A DNA stretch of 63,057 nt from an uncultured Helicobacteraceae bacterium (GCA_910578285.1 CAJTQL010000011.1:1-63057), one strand, 5' to 3'; positions 8,220 to 17,453 are shown, numbered from the stretch's first letter. The notes: generated by a model not told the origin, from the sequence alone. Program-made: numbers and translations.

Positions 8220-8762
8220 ATGGAATGGAGTGCAGAAGACAAACAATATTTGCGCAGCAAGATTCGCGATGTGGAGGGCTTTAAGCCCGGGATTGTTTTT
8301 TATGACATCACCACATTACTCAAAGATGCAAAAGCCTTTGGTTTCTTGCTTTTGGGGCTCACAAAGCGTTATGCGAGCTACAAACTCGATTATGTCGTGG
8401 GGATTGAATCGCGTGGATTCATCTTTGGCGCGCCGCTTGCCGCGTCTCTTGGCGTTGGGTTTGTCCCTGTGCGCAAAAAGGGCAAACTGCCCGCGGCAAC
8501 CTTGAGCGAGAAATATGCCCTAGAATATGGCTTTGATGAAGTGGAGATTCATCGCGATGCGTTTGCGGACAAAGCAAAAGCACGTGTTTTGCTTGTTGAT
8601 GACTTGATTGCTACAGGGGGCACAGCAGAGGCGAGCTTACGACTAATTGAGGCAGCGGGGGCAGAATGTGTCGAGAGTTGTTTTTTGCTCAATCTTGTTG
8701 CGTGTGCAGGGAAAAAGCGAATCGAATCGCTTGCCCCCGTATTCAGTGTGCTTGACATATAA
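8220..8762 (+). CDS. apt: Adenine phosphoribosyltransferase
   Basis: Apt salvages adenine to AMP using PRPP. The 180-residue protein has the PRPP-binding signature VLLVDDLIATGGTAEA at about residues 120-135. Family-typical IVFYDITTLL and GIESRGFIFGAPLA lie earlier. The stop TAA shares its last base with the trpB ATG (TAATG), so the two genes are translationally coupled. Confidence 0.96.
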   Translation: MEWSAEDKQYLRSKIRDVEGFKPGIVFYDITTLLKDAKAFGFLLLGLTKRYASYKLDYVVGIESRGFIFGAPLAASLGVGFVPVRKKGKLPAATLSEKYALEYGFDEVEIHRDAFADKAKARVLLVDDLIATGGTAEASLRLIEAAGAECVESCFLLNLVACAGKKRIESLAPVFSVLDI

Positions 8763-9961
8763 TGTTCGTTCCAAAAAAGTTGCGTTCAGACCCTGATGAG
8801 AGAGGGCATTTTGGAATCTTTGGCGGTCGTTTTGTGCCCGAAACGCTTATGCCAACATTGCTTGAGCTCGAATCGTTCTATCTCACAATTCGTTTTGATG
8901 AGGATTTTTGGGAAGAAGCACATGAGTTGCTGCATCGCTATGTTGGACGTCCAAGTCTCTTGTATTTTGCGCAAAACCTTAGTGAGGAGCTTGGAGCAAG
9001 AATCTATCTCAAACGTGAAGATTTGAACCATACAGGCTCGCATAAAATCAATAATGTGCTTTTGCAGGCGCTCATAGCAAAACATATGGGCAAAAAGCGA
9101 ATCATCGCTGAAACAGGAGCGGGGCAGCACGGTGTGGCAACGGCGACTATCGCCGCATTTTTGGGCTTGGAATGTGAGATTTTCATGGGCGCAAAAGACA
9201 TGCAACGTCAAGAGCTCAATGTCTTTCGTATGCAGCTTTTGGGCGCAAAAGTGCATGCTGCCACATCAGGTTCGCAAACCCTCAAAGACGCGATGAATGA
9301 AGCAATTCGCGATTGGGTGAGTCGTGCACGTGATACGTTCTATTTGATTGGCACGGTTGCCGGACCTCACCCCTATCCCATGATGGTGCGCGATTTTCAG
9401 AGTATTATTGGCTATGAGGCGCGGCAGCAGATTCTGCATGCAGAAGGGCGATTGCCCGACATCGTCTGTGCATGTGTTGGCGGCGGCAGCAACGCGGCGG
9501 GGCTGTTTGCGCATTTTCTCGATGACAAGGCTGTGCAATGTATTGGAATCGAGGCTGGAGGGCAAGGCAAAGATGCAGGTGCGGCAAGTCTCAAATATGG
9601 CAGCGTTGGAATCTTGCATGGACAGATGAGCTATTATCTCCAAACAGACGAGGGGCAGATAGAAGAGGCGCAATGTATTTCTGCAGGGCTGGATTATCCG
9701 GGCATTGGACCAGAACATGCCTATTGGTTTAGCCAAAAGCTTGTGCATTATGACACAATCAGCGATAATGAAGCACTCGAAGCATTTGTATGGCTTTCTC
9801 AAAAAGAGGGCATTATCCCTGCACTCGAATCTTCGCATGCGCTAGCATACATTTACAAGAATCGTGCTACAATCCACGATAAAGTTGTTATCATTTGTCT
9901 TTCAGGCAGGGGCGATAAAGATGTTGCGCAGGTTAAAGGGCATTTGAGTGAGGAGAATTGA
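8762..9961 (+). CDS. trpB: Tryptophan synthase beta chain (TrpB1 type), standalone
   Basis: TrpB condenses indole and serine to tryptophan with PLP. The protein has 399 residues. The PLP lysine is K95 in NHTGSHKINN, the catalytic Glu lies in AETGAGQHG, and the phosphate-binding loop GGGSNA lies near residue 240. The opening GHFGIFGGRFVPETLMP marks the main TrpB1 form that pairs with TrpA. No trpA or other trp gene is nearby: trpB sits between apt and a dedA gene, coupled to both (TAATG before, TGAGTG after). In H. pylori, as I recall it, no trpB occupies this place. Confidence 0.96.
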   Translation: MFVPKKLRSDPDERGHFGIFGGRFVPETLMPTLLELESFYLTIRFDEDFWEEAHELLHRYVGRPSLLYFAQNLSEELGARIYLKREDLNHTGSHKINNVLLQALIAKHMGKKRIIAETGAGQHGVATATIAAFLGLECEIFMGAKDMQRQELNVFRMQLLGAKVHAATSGSQTLKDAMNEAIRDWVSRARDTFYLIGTVAGPHPYPMMVRDFQSIIGYEARQQILHAEGRLPDIVCACVGGGSNAAGLFAHFLDDKAVQCIGIEAGGQGKDAGAASLKYGSVGILHGQMSYYLQTDEGQIEEAQCISAGLDYPGIGPEHAYWFSQKLVHYDTISDNEALEAFVWLSQKEGIIPALESSHALAYIYKNRATIHDKVVIICLSGRGDKDVAQVKGHLSEEN

Positions 9962-10654
9962 GTGAGAATCAAGCAAGTCATAGGGTTTATTGGAAGCTAT
10001 TATCTATGGTTTTTGTTTGCAATTCTCATTTTAGCAGTTTTTGCTTGGAGTCATCTTACAGGATTTTCGTTTGAAGAATTTATCATGAATCTTTGGGAGC
10101 ATTATCTCGAAGATTGGGGATATGTGATTCTTTTCATTTGGTCATTGATTGAAGGTGAGCTTGGGCTCGTGTTTGCAGGGCTTGCTGTGCATGACCAAAA
10201 AATGGCGTTTGTTCCGACAGTCTTGATTGCTGGCACAGCCGCTTCAATCGCTGACCAATTTTATTTTTTTATTGGGCGCTACAATCGGCGCGCGATTCAG
10301 GAGCGCCTTTTGTCTCAACGGCGCAAATTTGCCCTTGCAAGCAAATTATTGCAAAAATATGGTTGGCTGATTATTTTTTTGCAACGTTTTATGTATGGAA
10401 TGCGCACCGTGCTGCCGATGAGTATTGGAACAACGCGCTATCCTGCCTACAAATTCGGCATTATTAATCTGATTAGCTCATGGATTTGGGCATTTATTGT
10501 CGTGGCTTTGACGGAGTATTTTGGTGAGGAAATCTTTGGAATCATTGATTGGTTTGCTGACCATCCATTTGTTCTCGTATCCATTGCTGTCATTGTCTTG
10601 CTTAGTGTGTGGTGGGTGTTTCATACCCAAACAAAGAAAAAGGAGAGGCGATGA
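9962..10654 (+). CDS. DedA family membrane protein
   Basis: The protein has 230 residues and several membrane segments. The DedA (SNARE-associated) core is recognisable in GLVFAGLAVHDQ, the stretch ADQFYFFIGRYNRRAI and FLQRFMYGMRTVLPMSIG, where F-x-R-(F/M)-x-P-x-x-R is the family hallmark. DedA proteins are thought to flip undecaprenyl or phospholipid carriers using the proton gradient. Start is GTG directly after the trpB stop. The 3' end overlaps pepA by 4 bases. A second DedA protein is encoded at 16884. Confidence 0.88.
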   Translation: MRIKQVIGFIGSYYLWFLFAILILAVFAWSHLTGFSFEEFIMNLWEHYLEDWGYVILFIWSLIEGELGLVFAGLAVHDQKMAFVPTVLIAGTAASIADQFYFFIGRYNRRAIQERLLSQRRKFALASKLLQKYGWLIIFLQRFMYGMRTVLPMSIGTTRYPAYKFGIINLISSWIWAFIVVALTEYFGEEIFGIIDWFADHPFVLVSIAVIVLLSVWWVFHTQTKKKERR

Positions 10655-12108
10655 AAATCGTAGCAGAAAAACGTGCATTAGGCGAGATTGAGGCAGACGC
10701 GGCACTTGTGTTTGTGCTTGGGCAAGAGTTTTCGCATGAATGGATAGAGGATTCGACACTCTTAGAATCGCTTGGCTTTGAGGGCAAAGCCGAACAGAAT
10801 CTGTTTGATTCGACACATCGAATTTTATATTATGCACTCGACAAATTTGACATTGACCTTTTACGCGAAGCCTCTTGCAAGGCATTGCGCTTGCTCAAAA
10901 AATATCCCTTTAAGACTATTAAATGTGGCATATGCGATAGACAAGGCAAGACATTGCAGGCATTACAGGCGATGATAGTTGGATTCTTGTCGGGCGATTA
11001 TTGCTTTGATGCCTACAAAAGCAAAAAGACAAAGAGCAAGCTCGCAACGATTGTGTTTTCGCTCGCAAGCCACAGCGGCGCAGAGATTGACGCAAAAGAG
11101 TTTGAGCGTGTGCGCAAAGAGTGTGAAACGATGCTTTGGGGCGTCAATTTTGCGCGCGACCTTATCAATACCATTCCCGATGTAGCCACACCAGACTATC
11201 TCGCACAAAAGGCAAAGAAGCTTGCTGATGATGTGAAGATTGATTGTAAGATTTATGATGAGCATTATCTCCAAAAAGAGGGTATGAATGCGTTTTATGC
11301 TGTTAGCAAGGCGAGCGCGCACCCTCCGCGCCTCATTCATCTGCACTATAAGCCCAAGAATCCTAAGCTCAACATCGCGATTGTGGGCAAGGGGCTCACG
11401 TATGATAGCGGCGGGCTTAGCCTCAAACCTTCGGATTATATGGTAACAATGAAAGCCGATAAGAGTGGGGGCTGCGCGGCGCTTGGAATCATCGGTGTGC
11501 TTGCCAAGCTCGGGCTTGATGTTGAGGTGCATAGCATTGTGGGTGCAACCGAGAATCTCATTGGTGGTAACGCGTTCAAGCCCGATGATGTCCTGACTGC
11601 CAAGAATGGCACGACAATTGAGGTGCGCAACACAGACGCCGAGGGGCGGCTCGTTCTCTGCGATTGTTTGTGCTATGCGCAAGACTTCAAGCCTGATTAC
11701 ATCATTGACCTTGCGACACTCACTGGCGCTTGCTCCATTGCTGTGGGTGAATATTCAACAGGTGTGCTTGGATATAATGAAAAGCTAAAGCGCTCGTTTA
11801 TCAAAGCAGCAGCCAAAAGCGGTGAATATGCTGTTTCATTGCCGTTTAATCGCCATTTGCGCAAGATGATTGATTCGAAAATCGCTGATATTTGCAATGT
11901 CGGCTCGGCGCGCTATGGCGGTGCTATCACGGCTGGGCTCTTTCTTGGCGAGTTCATCGCTGAAAAATACCGCGACTACTGGCTGCATCTCGACATCGCA
12001 GGACCTGCATATGTCGAAAAAGAATGGGATATCAATCCCTTTGGGGCAAGCGGTGCGGGAATCCGCATGGTGGTGGAGTTTATCAAAAAACTCCTAAAGG
12101 ATAAATAA
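10651..12108 (+). CDS. pepA: Leucyl (cytosol) aminopeptidase, M17
   Basis: PepA is a two-metal exopeptidase of the cytoplasm; in Helicobacter it is a major leucine aminopeptidase. It has 485 residues. The metal and active-site elements are GKGLTYDSGGLSLKP, MKADKSGG and the family signature NTDAEGRLVL (about residues 327-336). I chose the ATG at 10651, preceded by AAGGAGAGGCG; an earlier in-frame ATG lies in dedA and adds only DedA-overlapping sequence. It is coupled to ychF through TAATG. Confidence 0.96.
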   Translation: MKIVAEKRALGEIEADAALVFVLGQEFSHEWIEDSTLLESLGFEGKAEQNLFDSTHRILYYALDKFDIDLLREASCKALRLLKKYPFKTIKCGICDRQGKTLQALQAMIVGFLSGDYCFDAYKSKKTKSKLATIVFSLASHSGAEIDAKEFERVRKECETMLWGVNFARDLINTIPDVATPDYLAQKAKKLADDVKIDCKIYDEHYLQKEGMNAFYAVSKASAHPPRLIHLHYKPKNPKLNIAIVGKGLTYDSGGLSLKPSDYMVTMKADKSGGCAALGIIGVLAKLGLDVEVHSIVGATENLIGGNAFKPDDVLTAKNGTTIEVRNTDAEGRLVLCDCLCYAQDFKPDYIIDLATLTGACSIAVGEYSTGVLGYNEKLKRSFIKAAAKSGEYAVSLPFNRHLRKMIDSKIADICNVGSARYGGAITAGLFLGEFIAEKYRDYWLHLDIAGPAYVEKEWDINPFGASGAGIRMVVEFIKKLLKDK

Positions 12109-13208
12109 TGGGACTTTCGATTGGTATTGTGGGTTTGCCCAATGTGGGCAAATCGACAACCTTTAACGCACTCACAAAAACACAAAACGCCGAAGCGGCG
12201 AACTATCCTTTTTGCACCATCGAGCCCAATCGTGCGCTTGTCCCATTGCCCGATTCGCGGCTTGGCGCGCTCGCAAAGATTGTGAATCCCCAAAAGATTC
12301 AATATTCTGTTGTCGAGTTTGTCGATATTGCGGGGCTCGTACGTGGTGCACACAAAGGCGAGGGGCTCGGCAATCAATTCTTGGCGCATATCAAAGAATC
12401 TCAAGTGATTCTGCATATTGTGCGCTGTTTTGATGATGAGAACATCACCCATGTCGAGGGCTCGGTTGACCCCGTTCGCGATGTCGAGATTATCGAAACA
12501 GAATTGCTGTTTAGCGACATCGAATGTCTGACAAATCGCGCTGAAAAGCTCAAAAAGACATTGAGATCAAGCAAAGACGCAGCAGCGGAGTTAGAGTTTG
12601 TGCAGCGATTGTTAGACCATCTTGAGAAAGGCTTTCCGGCGTCAAGCTTTATCGATAAAGAAAATGATTTTTTCATAAAAACAGACAAAGAATTGCGGCT
12701 TTTGAGCAATAAGGAAATCATCTATGCAATGAATGTTGACGAGGCACTTTTGTCGTCTGACAATGTGCATACGAAAGCGATGCAAGCCTATGGACAACAA
12801 TATGGGCGTGAGGTTTTGCGGCTGTGTTCCAAAGTCGAAGAGGAGCTTGTTGCGCTTGATGAGCTTGAGCGAAGCGAATATTTGCATGAGTTGGGTTTAG
12901 CAGAATCGGGCTTAGATTCCGTGATTCGCTTGGGCTTTTCCAAGCTTGGGCTTATGAGCTATTTTACAGCGGGCGTGAAAGAGGTGCGCGCATGGACGAT
13001 TGCCAAAGGCACAAAAGCGCCTGCCGCTGCCGCTGTGATTCATAAAGACTTTGAACGTGGATTTATCCGTGCCGAAGTGATTTCTTATGATGATTTTATT
13101 AAATATGGCGGTGAGACAAAGGCAAAAGAATCGGGAGCACTACGGGTTGAGGGCAAGGATTATGTCGTTTGCGATGGCGATGTGATTCATTTCCGATTCA
13201 ATGTTTGA
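12108..13208 (+). CDS. ychF: Redox-regulated ATPase/GTPase YchF (OLA1 family)
   Basis: This 366-residue TRAFAC GTPase relative has the P-loop GLPNVGKST at residues 8-16, the switch motif DIAGLVRGAHKGEGLGNQFL and a C-terminal TGS domain (RAWTIAKGTKAPAAAAVIH). Homologues bind ribosomes and prefer ATP. The ATG overlaps the pepA stop, and the 3' end overlaps the radical SAM gene by 8 bases. Confidence 0.96.
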   Translation: MGLSIGIVGLPNVGKSTTFNALTKTQNAEAANYPFCTIEPNRALVPLPDSRLGALAKIVNPQKIQYSVVEFVDIAGLVRGAHKGEGLGNQFLAHIKESQVILHIVRCFDDENITHVEGSVDPVRDVEIIETELLFSDIECLTNRAEKLKKTLRSSKDAAAELEFVQRLLDHLEKGFPASSFIDKENDFFIKTDKELRLLSNKEIIYAMNVDEALLSSDNVHTKAMQAYGQQYGREVLRLCSKVEEELVALDELERSEYLHELGLAESGLDSVIRLGFSKLGLMSYFTAGVKEVRAWTIAKGTKAPAAAAVIHKDFERGFIRAEVISYDDFIKYGGETKAKESGALRVEGKDYVVCDGDVIHFRFNV

Positions 13209-14046
13209 GCGAGTCTATATTCAAATCACCACCGCATGCTTTTTGCGCTGCCGCTTTTGTCCAAGTGGCGCAATGAATGCACGGCATGTGCGCATGCCGC
13301 TTGATTTTTTTGAGCTCATCTGCCAACAGGTGTGCGACAAAACGCGTTTGCTTGCCTTGCATCTTTTGGGCGACCCGCTGTGTGTCGAGAATCTCACAGA
13401 TTATCTTGATTGTGCGCATGCGCATGGATTGCGTGTGGATCTCACAACAGCAGGGCTGCACACCGAGCGTTTGCCAAATCTCGCGCACCCTGCGCTGCGG
13501 CAGCTCAATTTTTCGCTTACAAGCTTTGTGGGCAATGAGAGTGCAAGTGTCGCTAGTCTGCGTGCTTATCTCGCGCCAATCATTGCGATTTGTCGGCAAA
13601 AGCCCAAAGACTTGTTTGTTAATCTACGTTTTTGGGACAAAGAGCATGCGCTATTTGGAGCACTCCTCACGATTCTTGGTGAACATTTCGCTATGTCGGC
13701 ACTTGATTCTGGGCGCAAGAATAGGGAAGGGCGAATCCGCCTTGATGAGCGCATATTTTTATGCTTGGATTCGCTGTTTGTGTGGCCTTCGATTCAAAAT
13801 CCCATTTTTCAACACAGCGGCACTTGCTATGGACTACGTTCGCATATTGGAATTCTCACCGATGGACGCGTTGTGCCATGTTGCTTGGATTATGCGGGCG
13901 CGCTTTGCCTTGGCAGCCTGCAACACAGCACACTTGATGCGATTTTGCAAAGCTCGCGCGCACAGGCGATACAAGGCGGCTTTGCGCGTGGGCAGCTTGT
14001 CGAAAATTTCTGCAAACATTGCGGCTATATCCAAAGGTTTGCATGA
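13201..14046 (+). CDS. Radical SAM / SPASM-type protein
   Basis: The protein has 281 residues. The [4Fe-4S] cluster motif CxxxCxxC is C13-FLR-C17-RF-C20. A C-terminal cysteine set (CYGLRS, VVPCCLDYAG, CKHCGY) resembles a SPASM/twitch auxiliary-cluster domain with the usual D-G-x-V-x-x-C-C pattern. It therefore probably carries out a radical reaction on a peptide or small molecule. No precursor peptide is visible beside it. The start lies inside ychF, and the stop overlaps the ATG of a decayed ORF (ATGA). The substrate is unknown. Confidence 0.85.
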   Translation: MFERVYIQITTACFLRCRFCPSGAMNARHVRMPLDFFELICQQVCDKTRLLALHLLGDPLCVENLTDYLDCAHAHGLRVDLTTAGLHTERLPNLAHPALRQLNFSLTSFVGNESASVASLRAYLAPIIAICRQKPKDLFVNLRFWDKEHALFGALLTILGEHFAMSALDSGRKNREGRIRLDERIFLCLDSLFVWPSIQNPIFQHSGTCYGLRSHIGILTDGRVVPCCLDYAGALCLGSLQHSTLDAILQSSRAQAIQGGFARGQLVENFCKHCGYIQRFA

Positions 14047-14325
14047 GTTTTAGGAATCATCAAGGAGAATTGTGCTACACTCCACAATGGCTAGGATTAA
14101 TAGAATAAAATGAAGAAATTGGGCTTATTGAATTCTTTATCGGCATGTGTGTCGTATCGTTTTTTGCGAGTGCAGACTGGATTTTGCAAATGATGAAAAC
14201 GCAGAGTTTGTGCGGCTTTGGGTTACCCTTGCAAATATTTTTGTGTTTTTTATTTGTTTGTTGATGCCAATGAAGAATATCTCTAAAAAGCTCGATGAGA
14301 TTGAAAGGAGCAAGAAAAATGATTG
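14043..14325 (+). pseudogene. Decayed small two-helix membrane protein gene
   Basis: An ATG overlapping the radical SAM stop (ATGA) opens a frame that reads 21 residues (MSFRNHQGELCYTPQWLGLIE) less one, then meets TAA at 14106-14108. The same frame continues NEEIGLIEFFIGMCVVSFF and ASADWI up to about 14184. From 14186 the sensible frame is shifted: ANDENAEF, then VRLWVTLANIFVFFICLLMP and a charged tail ending at 14325. Adding one T in the run at 14182-14185 would join the two parts. I infer a protein of about 94 residues with two membrane helices, broken by one nonsense change and one frameshift. Function is unknown. Confidence 0.5.
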
Positions 14326-14408
14326 AAAACATTGTGCTTGCTGTTGCCTGTGCATCGATGTTGAGCTTTGCGGTTATCTTTATACGATTTGCACTGAAAA
14401 ATTCATGA
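14319..14408 (+). CDS. 29-residue hydrophobic peptide ORF
   Basis: ATG at 14319 has GAAAGGAG 9 bases upstream, a strong ribosome binding site, and opens a 29-codon frame. The product (MIENIVLAVACASMLSFAVI, then FIRFALKNS) is one membrane helix with a basic end. It overlaps the end of the preceding decayed frame and its TGA overlaps an ATG of the pflA frame (ATGATAA). The start resembles the first helix of MrpF/MnhF antiporter subunits, which are about 90 residues, so it may be a truncated remnant instead of a true small protein. Confidence 0.4.
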   Translation: MIENIVLAVACASMLSFAVIFIRFALKNS

Positions 14409-14431
14409 TAATATTGGGATTTATGGGAGCG

Positions 14432-16873
14432 ATGAAGCGATTTATTTGTCTATTATTACTTTGTATGCCGCTTTTTGCGCTCGAGCTGACGCTCAATAGC
14501 GGCAAAGAAAATGGCAAAAGCTTTTCTGTGTTGCGACTTAGCCACAGCGAGCCTTTCTCATGTCAAGAATTTTACAACAGATTTTCAGAGATTGAGAAAG
14601 TTGTGTGCAGCTTCAAGGGGACTTTTGATAGAGGCTTTAGCTTCGAGCGTATGCTTTTTTTTAAGATTGATACCTTTCAAGACAAAGACAAAGCCATTGT
14701 TGTGATAACACCCAAAAAAAAGGCGAAACTCTTTGCGCTCAATCAAGATGGCAAACGTGATACACCAATTATCGAAGAGCGTGCGCCGCTTGCAGCAAAT
14801 TGGCAGATTGTGGGCTATGAGGACACATTGCCATTTCTCAAGCCCAGACAATCTGTTGGGCTCAATTTCCCCATTACTATCAGCGCGGCAAACACACCCT
14901 ATGTCGGGGCGCTTGATATTGCTAAAAAGCCCCTTGTTATCGAGCAAACACCAGATTTACAACTCTATGTCTCGATTAAAGGATTTATGGATAGAGAATC
15001 CTACAATGAGGCAATCAACACTATCAACGAAACACTTTTGCGCTACCCACAGACCATCTTCCTCAAGGATTTATTGCTATTCAAGATTCGCGCGTTGTTT
15101 GGGCTCGACAATCTCGACAATGCCGAAGAGCTCATCAATCTTGCTAAAAGTTGGCTCAATGCCTATCCAGCTGATGTCGGTGTGAGCGAGGTGTTGTATG
15201 TGTTGGCGCGCATCTATGGACAGCAGCAATTCTATGACCAAGCGCGCTATTATTATGATAGGCTGAAAGATGACTATCGCAACGATGAATTCGAGATTCT
15301 TTCTCGAGTGAGTTTTGCAGACGATTTGCAAAGGCGAGGAGATTCTAAGATTGCGCCCCAACTCTATATTAGCGCGCTCAATGACGCACAGACGATTAAA
15401 ACTGCCTCGATTGCTGCTTTTAATCTTGCTGATTATTATATCCAAAAAGGCACGCCTGATGACCGCAGGAGCGCCCAAAGATTGCTTGAGCAAATCATCA
15501 ATGCCAATCCAGAATTTTTTACCAAAAAGCCCGCAGATTTGCTCAACCAGCTCACAAAATGGGCAGAGCTTGGATTCTATACACCCACAGCGCAAATTGC
15601 AAGAATCGCTTATGATTCTGTCAAAGATGGCGATAACCGAGACCTCATCGAAAATCTTTTACGCAACAGCGCAATATGGTATGAAGAGGGGGGCAATTTT
15701 AAACAAGCGGCAGATACCTATGCTGAATATTTACGCACTTATCCCGCAGGCGATATGCGCAAAGAAATGCAGCGCCGCTCGGACAATCTCTTGTTTAGCT
15801 ACAATGAGGGGAATAGCACGCAACGAATCGAGAATCTCGACCGACTCATTGCCACCTATCCCGATTCTCCTGAAGCGCAAAAAGCCTATGAGCACAAAGC
15901 CGCCTTGTTGGTTCAGGAAGGAAATTATGATGCCGTTACGGCGCTTGAAGATAAGCTTGGAATCGAAAGCGAGATTGTGAGCCAAGCCGCCGAAGGCGCT
16001 GTGCGCCGAGCATTGAACAACCATGATTGCGCCACAACAGCGTTTTATCTCCAAAAATATAAAAACCTAAGCCTAAACCAAGATGAGCTCATCGGCGGAT
16101 TTGATTGTTTGGTTGCCGCTTCGTTTTTTGACGATGCCTTGCGAATCGCCGCTCAAGCCGAGCCAACAATAGAAAGTGGTACGCGCCGTTTGCAATGGCT
16201 TTATCGAATCGCCACGACCCAAGCGCGCAAACCCGACTATCCCAAAGCCATTGCCGCCGCGCGTGATGGTTTGTATGTTAGCGATAGTCTTGCAAGCGGG
16301 GCGCATGCAGACATTGCATTGATTTTGGTGGATTCATTACTCAAGGAGAATCGCATTGAAGAAGCCATGCAATACATGCCACGAATCGAGGAAAATTTCA
16401 AAGATGACAACCGCATGATTGAAATCCAACGTGAGCTACTCAACGCTGCTGTCAAACGTGATGATCGCCCCGCAATCGAACAATACGCCAAAGAACTTTT
16501 ACGCCTGCAAGCATTGCATGAGCGCCCCGAGTTTTCACCATGGGCGGAGCTCACACTTGCCGAGATGTATATTAAAAACAATCGCCTGCAAGATGCACTT
16601 GCGATTTTGAATGAAGCCGAGCAGTTGCAGCTTCTTGATGATGACAGAGCAAAAGTGCTCTACAACAAAGGCGCAGTTGCCGATTCGCTTGCGCGTTATC
16701 CGCTAAGCCTCGAAAGCTATCAGAAATGCAGCGAGTTGCCCGGTGCAAGCCCATATAAAAACCTATGTGCTAGCGCTTACACTCTTTTGCAAGAGCGGCT
16801 CGAATCTTCGGGCGAAATGAGCATCGATTCCACCGCACCAGCCCTAGATTCGCCAGAAACGCCCACGCCCTAA
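14432..16873 (+). CDS. pflA: Paralysed-flagellum protein PflA, TPR-rich periplasmic motor scaffold
   Basis: PflA, with PflB, forms the periplasmic scaffold that positions stators around the wide flagellar motor of Campylobacter and Helicobacter. The 813-residue product has a signal peptide (MKRFICLLLLCMPLFA), a beta-rich N-terminal domain to about residue 150, and many helical TPR-like repeats to about residue 790 (for example FKQAADTYAEYLRTYPAG, RLQDALAILNEAEQLQ). The tail is Ser/Pro-rich. I chose the start that yields a clean signal peptide; an upstream ATG at 14405 overlapping the small ORF would add nine residues. A run of eight A at about 14714-14721 lies in the gene. Confidence 0.85.
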   Translation: MKRFICLLLLCMPLFALELTLNSGKENGKSFSVLRLSHSEPFSCQEFYNRFSEIEKVVCSFKGTFDRGFSFERMLFFKIDTFQDKDKAIVVITPKKKAKLFALNQDGKRDTPIIEERAPLAANWQIVGYEDTLPFLKPRQSVGLNFPITISAANTPYVGALDIAKKPLVIEQTPDLQLYVSIKGFMDRESYNEAINTINETLLRYPQTIFLKDLLLFKIRALFGLDNLDNAEELINLAKSWLNAYPADVGVSEVLYVLARIYGQQQFYDQARYYYDRLKDDYRNDEFEILSRVSFADDLQRRGDSKIAPQLYISALNDAQTIKTASIAAFNLADYYIQKGTPDDRRSAQRLLEQIINANPEFFTKKPADLLNQLTKWAELGFYTPTAQIARIAYDSVKDGDNRDLIENLLRNSAIWYEEGGNFKQAADTYAEYLRTYPAGDMRKEMQRRSDNLLFSYNEGNSTQRIENLDRLIATYPDSPEAQKAYEHKAALLVQEGNYDAVTALEDKLGIESEIVSQAAEGAVRRALNNHDCATTAFYLQKYKNLSLNQDELIGGFDCLVAASFFDDALRIAAQAEPTIESGTRRLQWLYRIATTQARKPDYPKAIAAARDGLYVSDSLASGAHADIALILVDSLLKENRIEEAMQYMPRIEENFKDDNRMIEIQRELLNAAVKRDDRPAIEQYAKELLRLQALHERPEFSPWAELTLAEMYIKNNRLQDALAILNEAEQLQLLDDDRAKVLYNKGAVADSLARYPLSLESYQKCSELPGASPYKNLCASAYTLLQERLESSGEMSIDSTAPALDSPETPTP

Positions 16874-16883
16874 AGGCATAGAT

Positions 16884-17453
16884 ATGGAACAAACGCTCGA
16901 GTATCTCTACCACTATGGCTATATCATCATTTTTCTCTATTCACTCGGTGGTGGTTTTGTGGCGTTGCTCGCAGGTAGCGTTGTTGCCTACACCGAACAA
17001 ATGAACATCATTATCGTGATTCTTGCCGCTTCGCTTGGAAACTTCATTGGTTCGCAATTTTTCTTTTGGTTTGCGCGCAAACAAAAAAAAGAGCTCACCC
17101 AAACACTGCAAAAACACCGCCGCAAAATCGCACTCGTTCGATGTTGGATTGGGCGCTATGGCGCTGCTGTGATTTTTATTCAAAAATACATCTATGCTGC
17201 CAAAACCTTTGTTCCGATTGTCATGGGGCTTAGCCAATACAATAGCTTGCGATTTTGTGCGTATAACTTTTGCGCCTCTCTTTTGTGGGGGATCTCTATC
17301 GGCACAAGCGCTTTTTTGCTTGGGCGCGTTTTTGTCGATTCATTTTATGCGTTTCAGGATAATCCCTATCTTTTTCCCATCTTTGGTATCGCGTTGCTTG
17401 TTGGATTGTATGCGCTCATCACCTATTTTGCAAATAAAAGGAGGAAAAGATGA
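16884..17453 (+). CDS. DedA family membrane protein, second copy
   Basis: The 189-residue polytopic protein shows the DedA core: FLYSLGGGFVALLAGSVVAY, then ASLGNFIGSQFFFWFARKQ and IFIQKYIYAAKTFVPIVMGL. In this last element the usual R-F of F-x-R-(F/M)-x-P is replaced by Q-K-Y, so it is a divergent member. It is smaller than the DedA at 9962. It starts 10 bases after pflA and overlaps the next gene by ATGA. Probable role is lipid-carrier transport or membrane homeostasis. Confidence 0.82.
   Translation: MEQTLEYLYHYGYIIIFLYSLGGGFVALLAGSVVAYTEQMNIIIVILAASLGNFIGSQFFFWFARKQKKELTQTLQKHRRKIALVRCWIGRYGAAVIFIQKYIYAAKTFVPIVMGLSQYNSLRFCAYNFCASLLWGISIGTSAFLLGRVFVDSFYAFQDNPYLFPIFGIALLVGLYALITYFANKRRKR

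Noticed and set aside
10963..11682. 239-codon minus-strand frame
   Set aside because: It is antisense to pepA, whose M17 signature proves the plus frame.
13277..14053. 258-codon second plus-strand frame
   Set aside because: It overlaps the radical SAM gene, whose CxxxCxxC and C-terminal Cys set support the other frame.
14319..14408. Full MrpF/MnhF antiporter subunit
   Set aside because: Only the first helix is similar, the frame stops at 29 residues, and no other mrp gene is nearby, so the family was not assigned.
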